The notes below the pieces were generated by a model, which was not told the DNA's origin, made no database searches, and saw only the letters and a program-made list of their open reading frames with translations. A stretch of DNA of 5,168 nt from Kiritimatiellia bacterium (GTDB lineage: Bacteria; Verrucomicrobiota; Kiritimatiellia; SLAD01): the NCBI GenBank assembly GCA_007128275.1, contig SKXR01000152.1:1-5168 (forward strand). The letters are read 5' to 3'. Positions 4,929 through 5,168 of this stretch are shown in pieces; within the stretch, counting starts at the first letter, position 1; every line of letters starts with the position of its first letter. A program made the position numbers and the translations under genes.

Positions 4929-5168
4929 CTGGAGGGCGAGGCTTCCGCCGAGCCGGGTCCGAGGCAGAGGCCTTGCCTTATCTTGCGGCTCCGCGGAGCG
5001 TCGCCCTCCAGATTGCGCGGTTACCCCGGGCCTGGAGGGCGAGGCTTCTGCCGAGCCGAGTCCGGGGCAGAAGCCTTGCCTTATCTGGCGGCTCCGCGGA
5101 GCGTCGCCCTCCAGCTTACGCGGTTACCCCGGGCCTGGAGGGCGAGGCTTCTGCCGAGCCGAGTCCGG
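4929..5168. repeat. Tandem array of 83-bp palindromic elements, 103-bp period, continuing beyond the window
   Basis: Units lie at 4929-5011, 5032-5114 and 5135-5168 (cut by the window edge), separated by 20-base spacers at 5012-5031 and 5115-5134, so the period is exactly 103 bp. Each complete unit ends in perfect 11-bp inverted repeats (CTGGAGGGCGA / TCGCCCTCCAG). Each also holds a 12-bp perfect palindrome, GCTCCGCGGAGC (4988-4999 and 5091-5102), and an inner stem pairing 4940-4949 with 4963-4972 (5043-5052 with 5066-5075 in unit 2). Units 1 and 2 differ at 5 of 83 positions and their spacers at 2 of 20; unit 3 matches unit 2 as far as visible. The conserved spacers show duplication of the whole 103 bp. 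No gene, RNA gene or T-tract terminator is seen here. Confidence 0.93.

Noticed and set aside
4929..5168. CRISPR array
   Set aside because: The 83-bp units are far longer than CRISPR repeats, the 20-base spacers are nearly identical to each other, and no cas gene is present.
4871..5168. Rho-independent terminator after the phosphorylase gene
   Set aside because: Hairpins are plentiful but none is followed by a T-tract, so termination cannot be claimed from sequence.

Overview
The window reads as a compact arsenic-biotransformation locus from a GC-rich bacterium, most likely of the Verrucomicrobiota/Kiritimatiellota type. I infer that lineage from three things: the ECF sigma/anti-sigma pair, which resembles pairs I know from Verrucomicrobia; an intergenic palindromic element built on AGGGCGAGGC / GCCGAGCCG; and mixed-strength Shine-Dalgarno sites. 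The taxonomic guess is inference only.

Layout. (1) Positions 1-414, minus strand: a thioredoxin-coupled arsenate reductase (arsC), cut off by the left window edge. (2) Positions 415-531: a divergent intergenic region with a candidate operator dyad. (3) From about 508/532 to 4870, plus strand: five genes in one direction. They are an ECF sigma factor, a single-pass membrane anti-sigma-like protein, a radical SAM protein, an ArsM-type arsenite methyltransferase, and an MTA/purine-nucleoside phosphorylase. The first three are joined by 4-base ATGA stop/start overlaps. The last two follow gaps of about 106 and 119 bases, and each gap holds a repeat: a 73-bp palindromic element before arsM, and a heptamer tandem repeat with a 15-bp inverted repeat before the phosphorylase. 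(4) Positions 4871-5168: no gene. This stretch holds a strict 103-bp-period tandem array of an 83-bp palindromic element, which continues past the right edge.

How the genes may work together. ArsC reduces arsenate to arsenite, and ArsM methylates arsenite using SAM. A radical SAM enzyme plus a 5'-deoxy-5'-substituted-adenosine phosphorylase are the two activities expected for making an arsenosugar precursor: adenosylation of dimethylarsenite, then removal of adenine. The radical SAM protein does not carry the signature I know for ArsS (CNxxCxHCH...), so this could be a non-orthologous arsenosugar or other organoarsenical pathway. Its placement under an ECF sigma/anti-sigma pair is unusual for ars genes. 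The family calls for ArsC, ArsM and the phosphorylase are strong. The pathway is a hypothesis.
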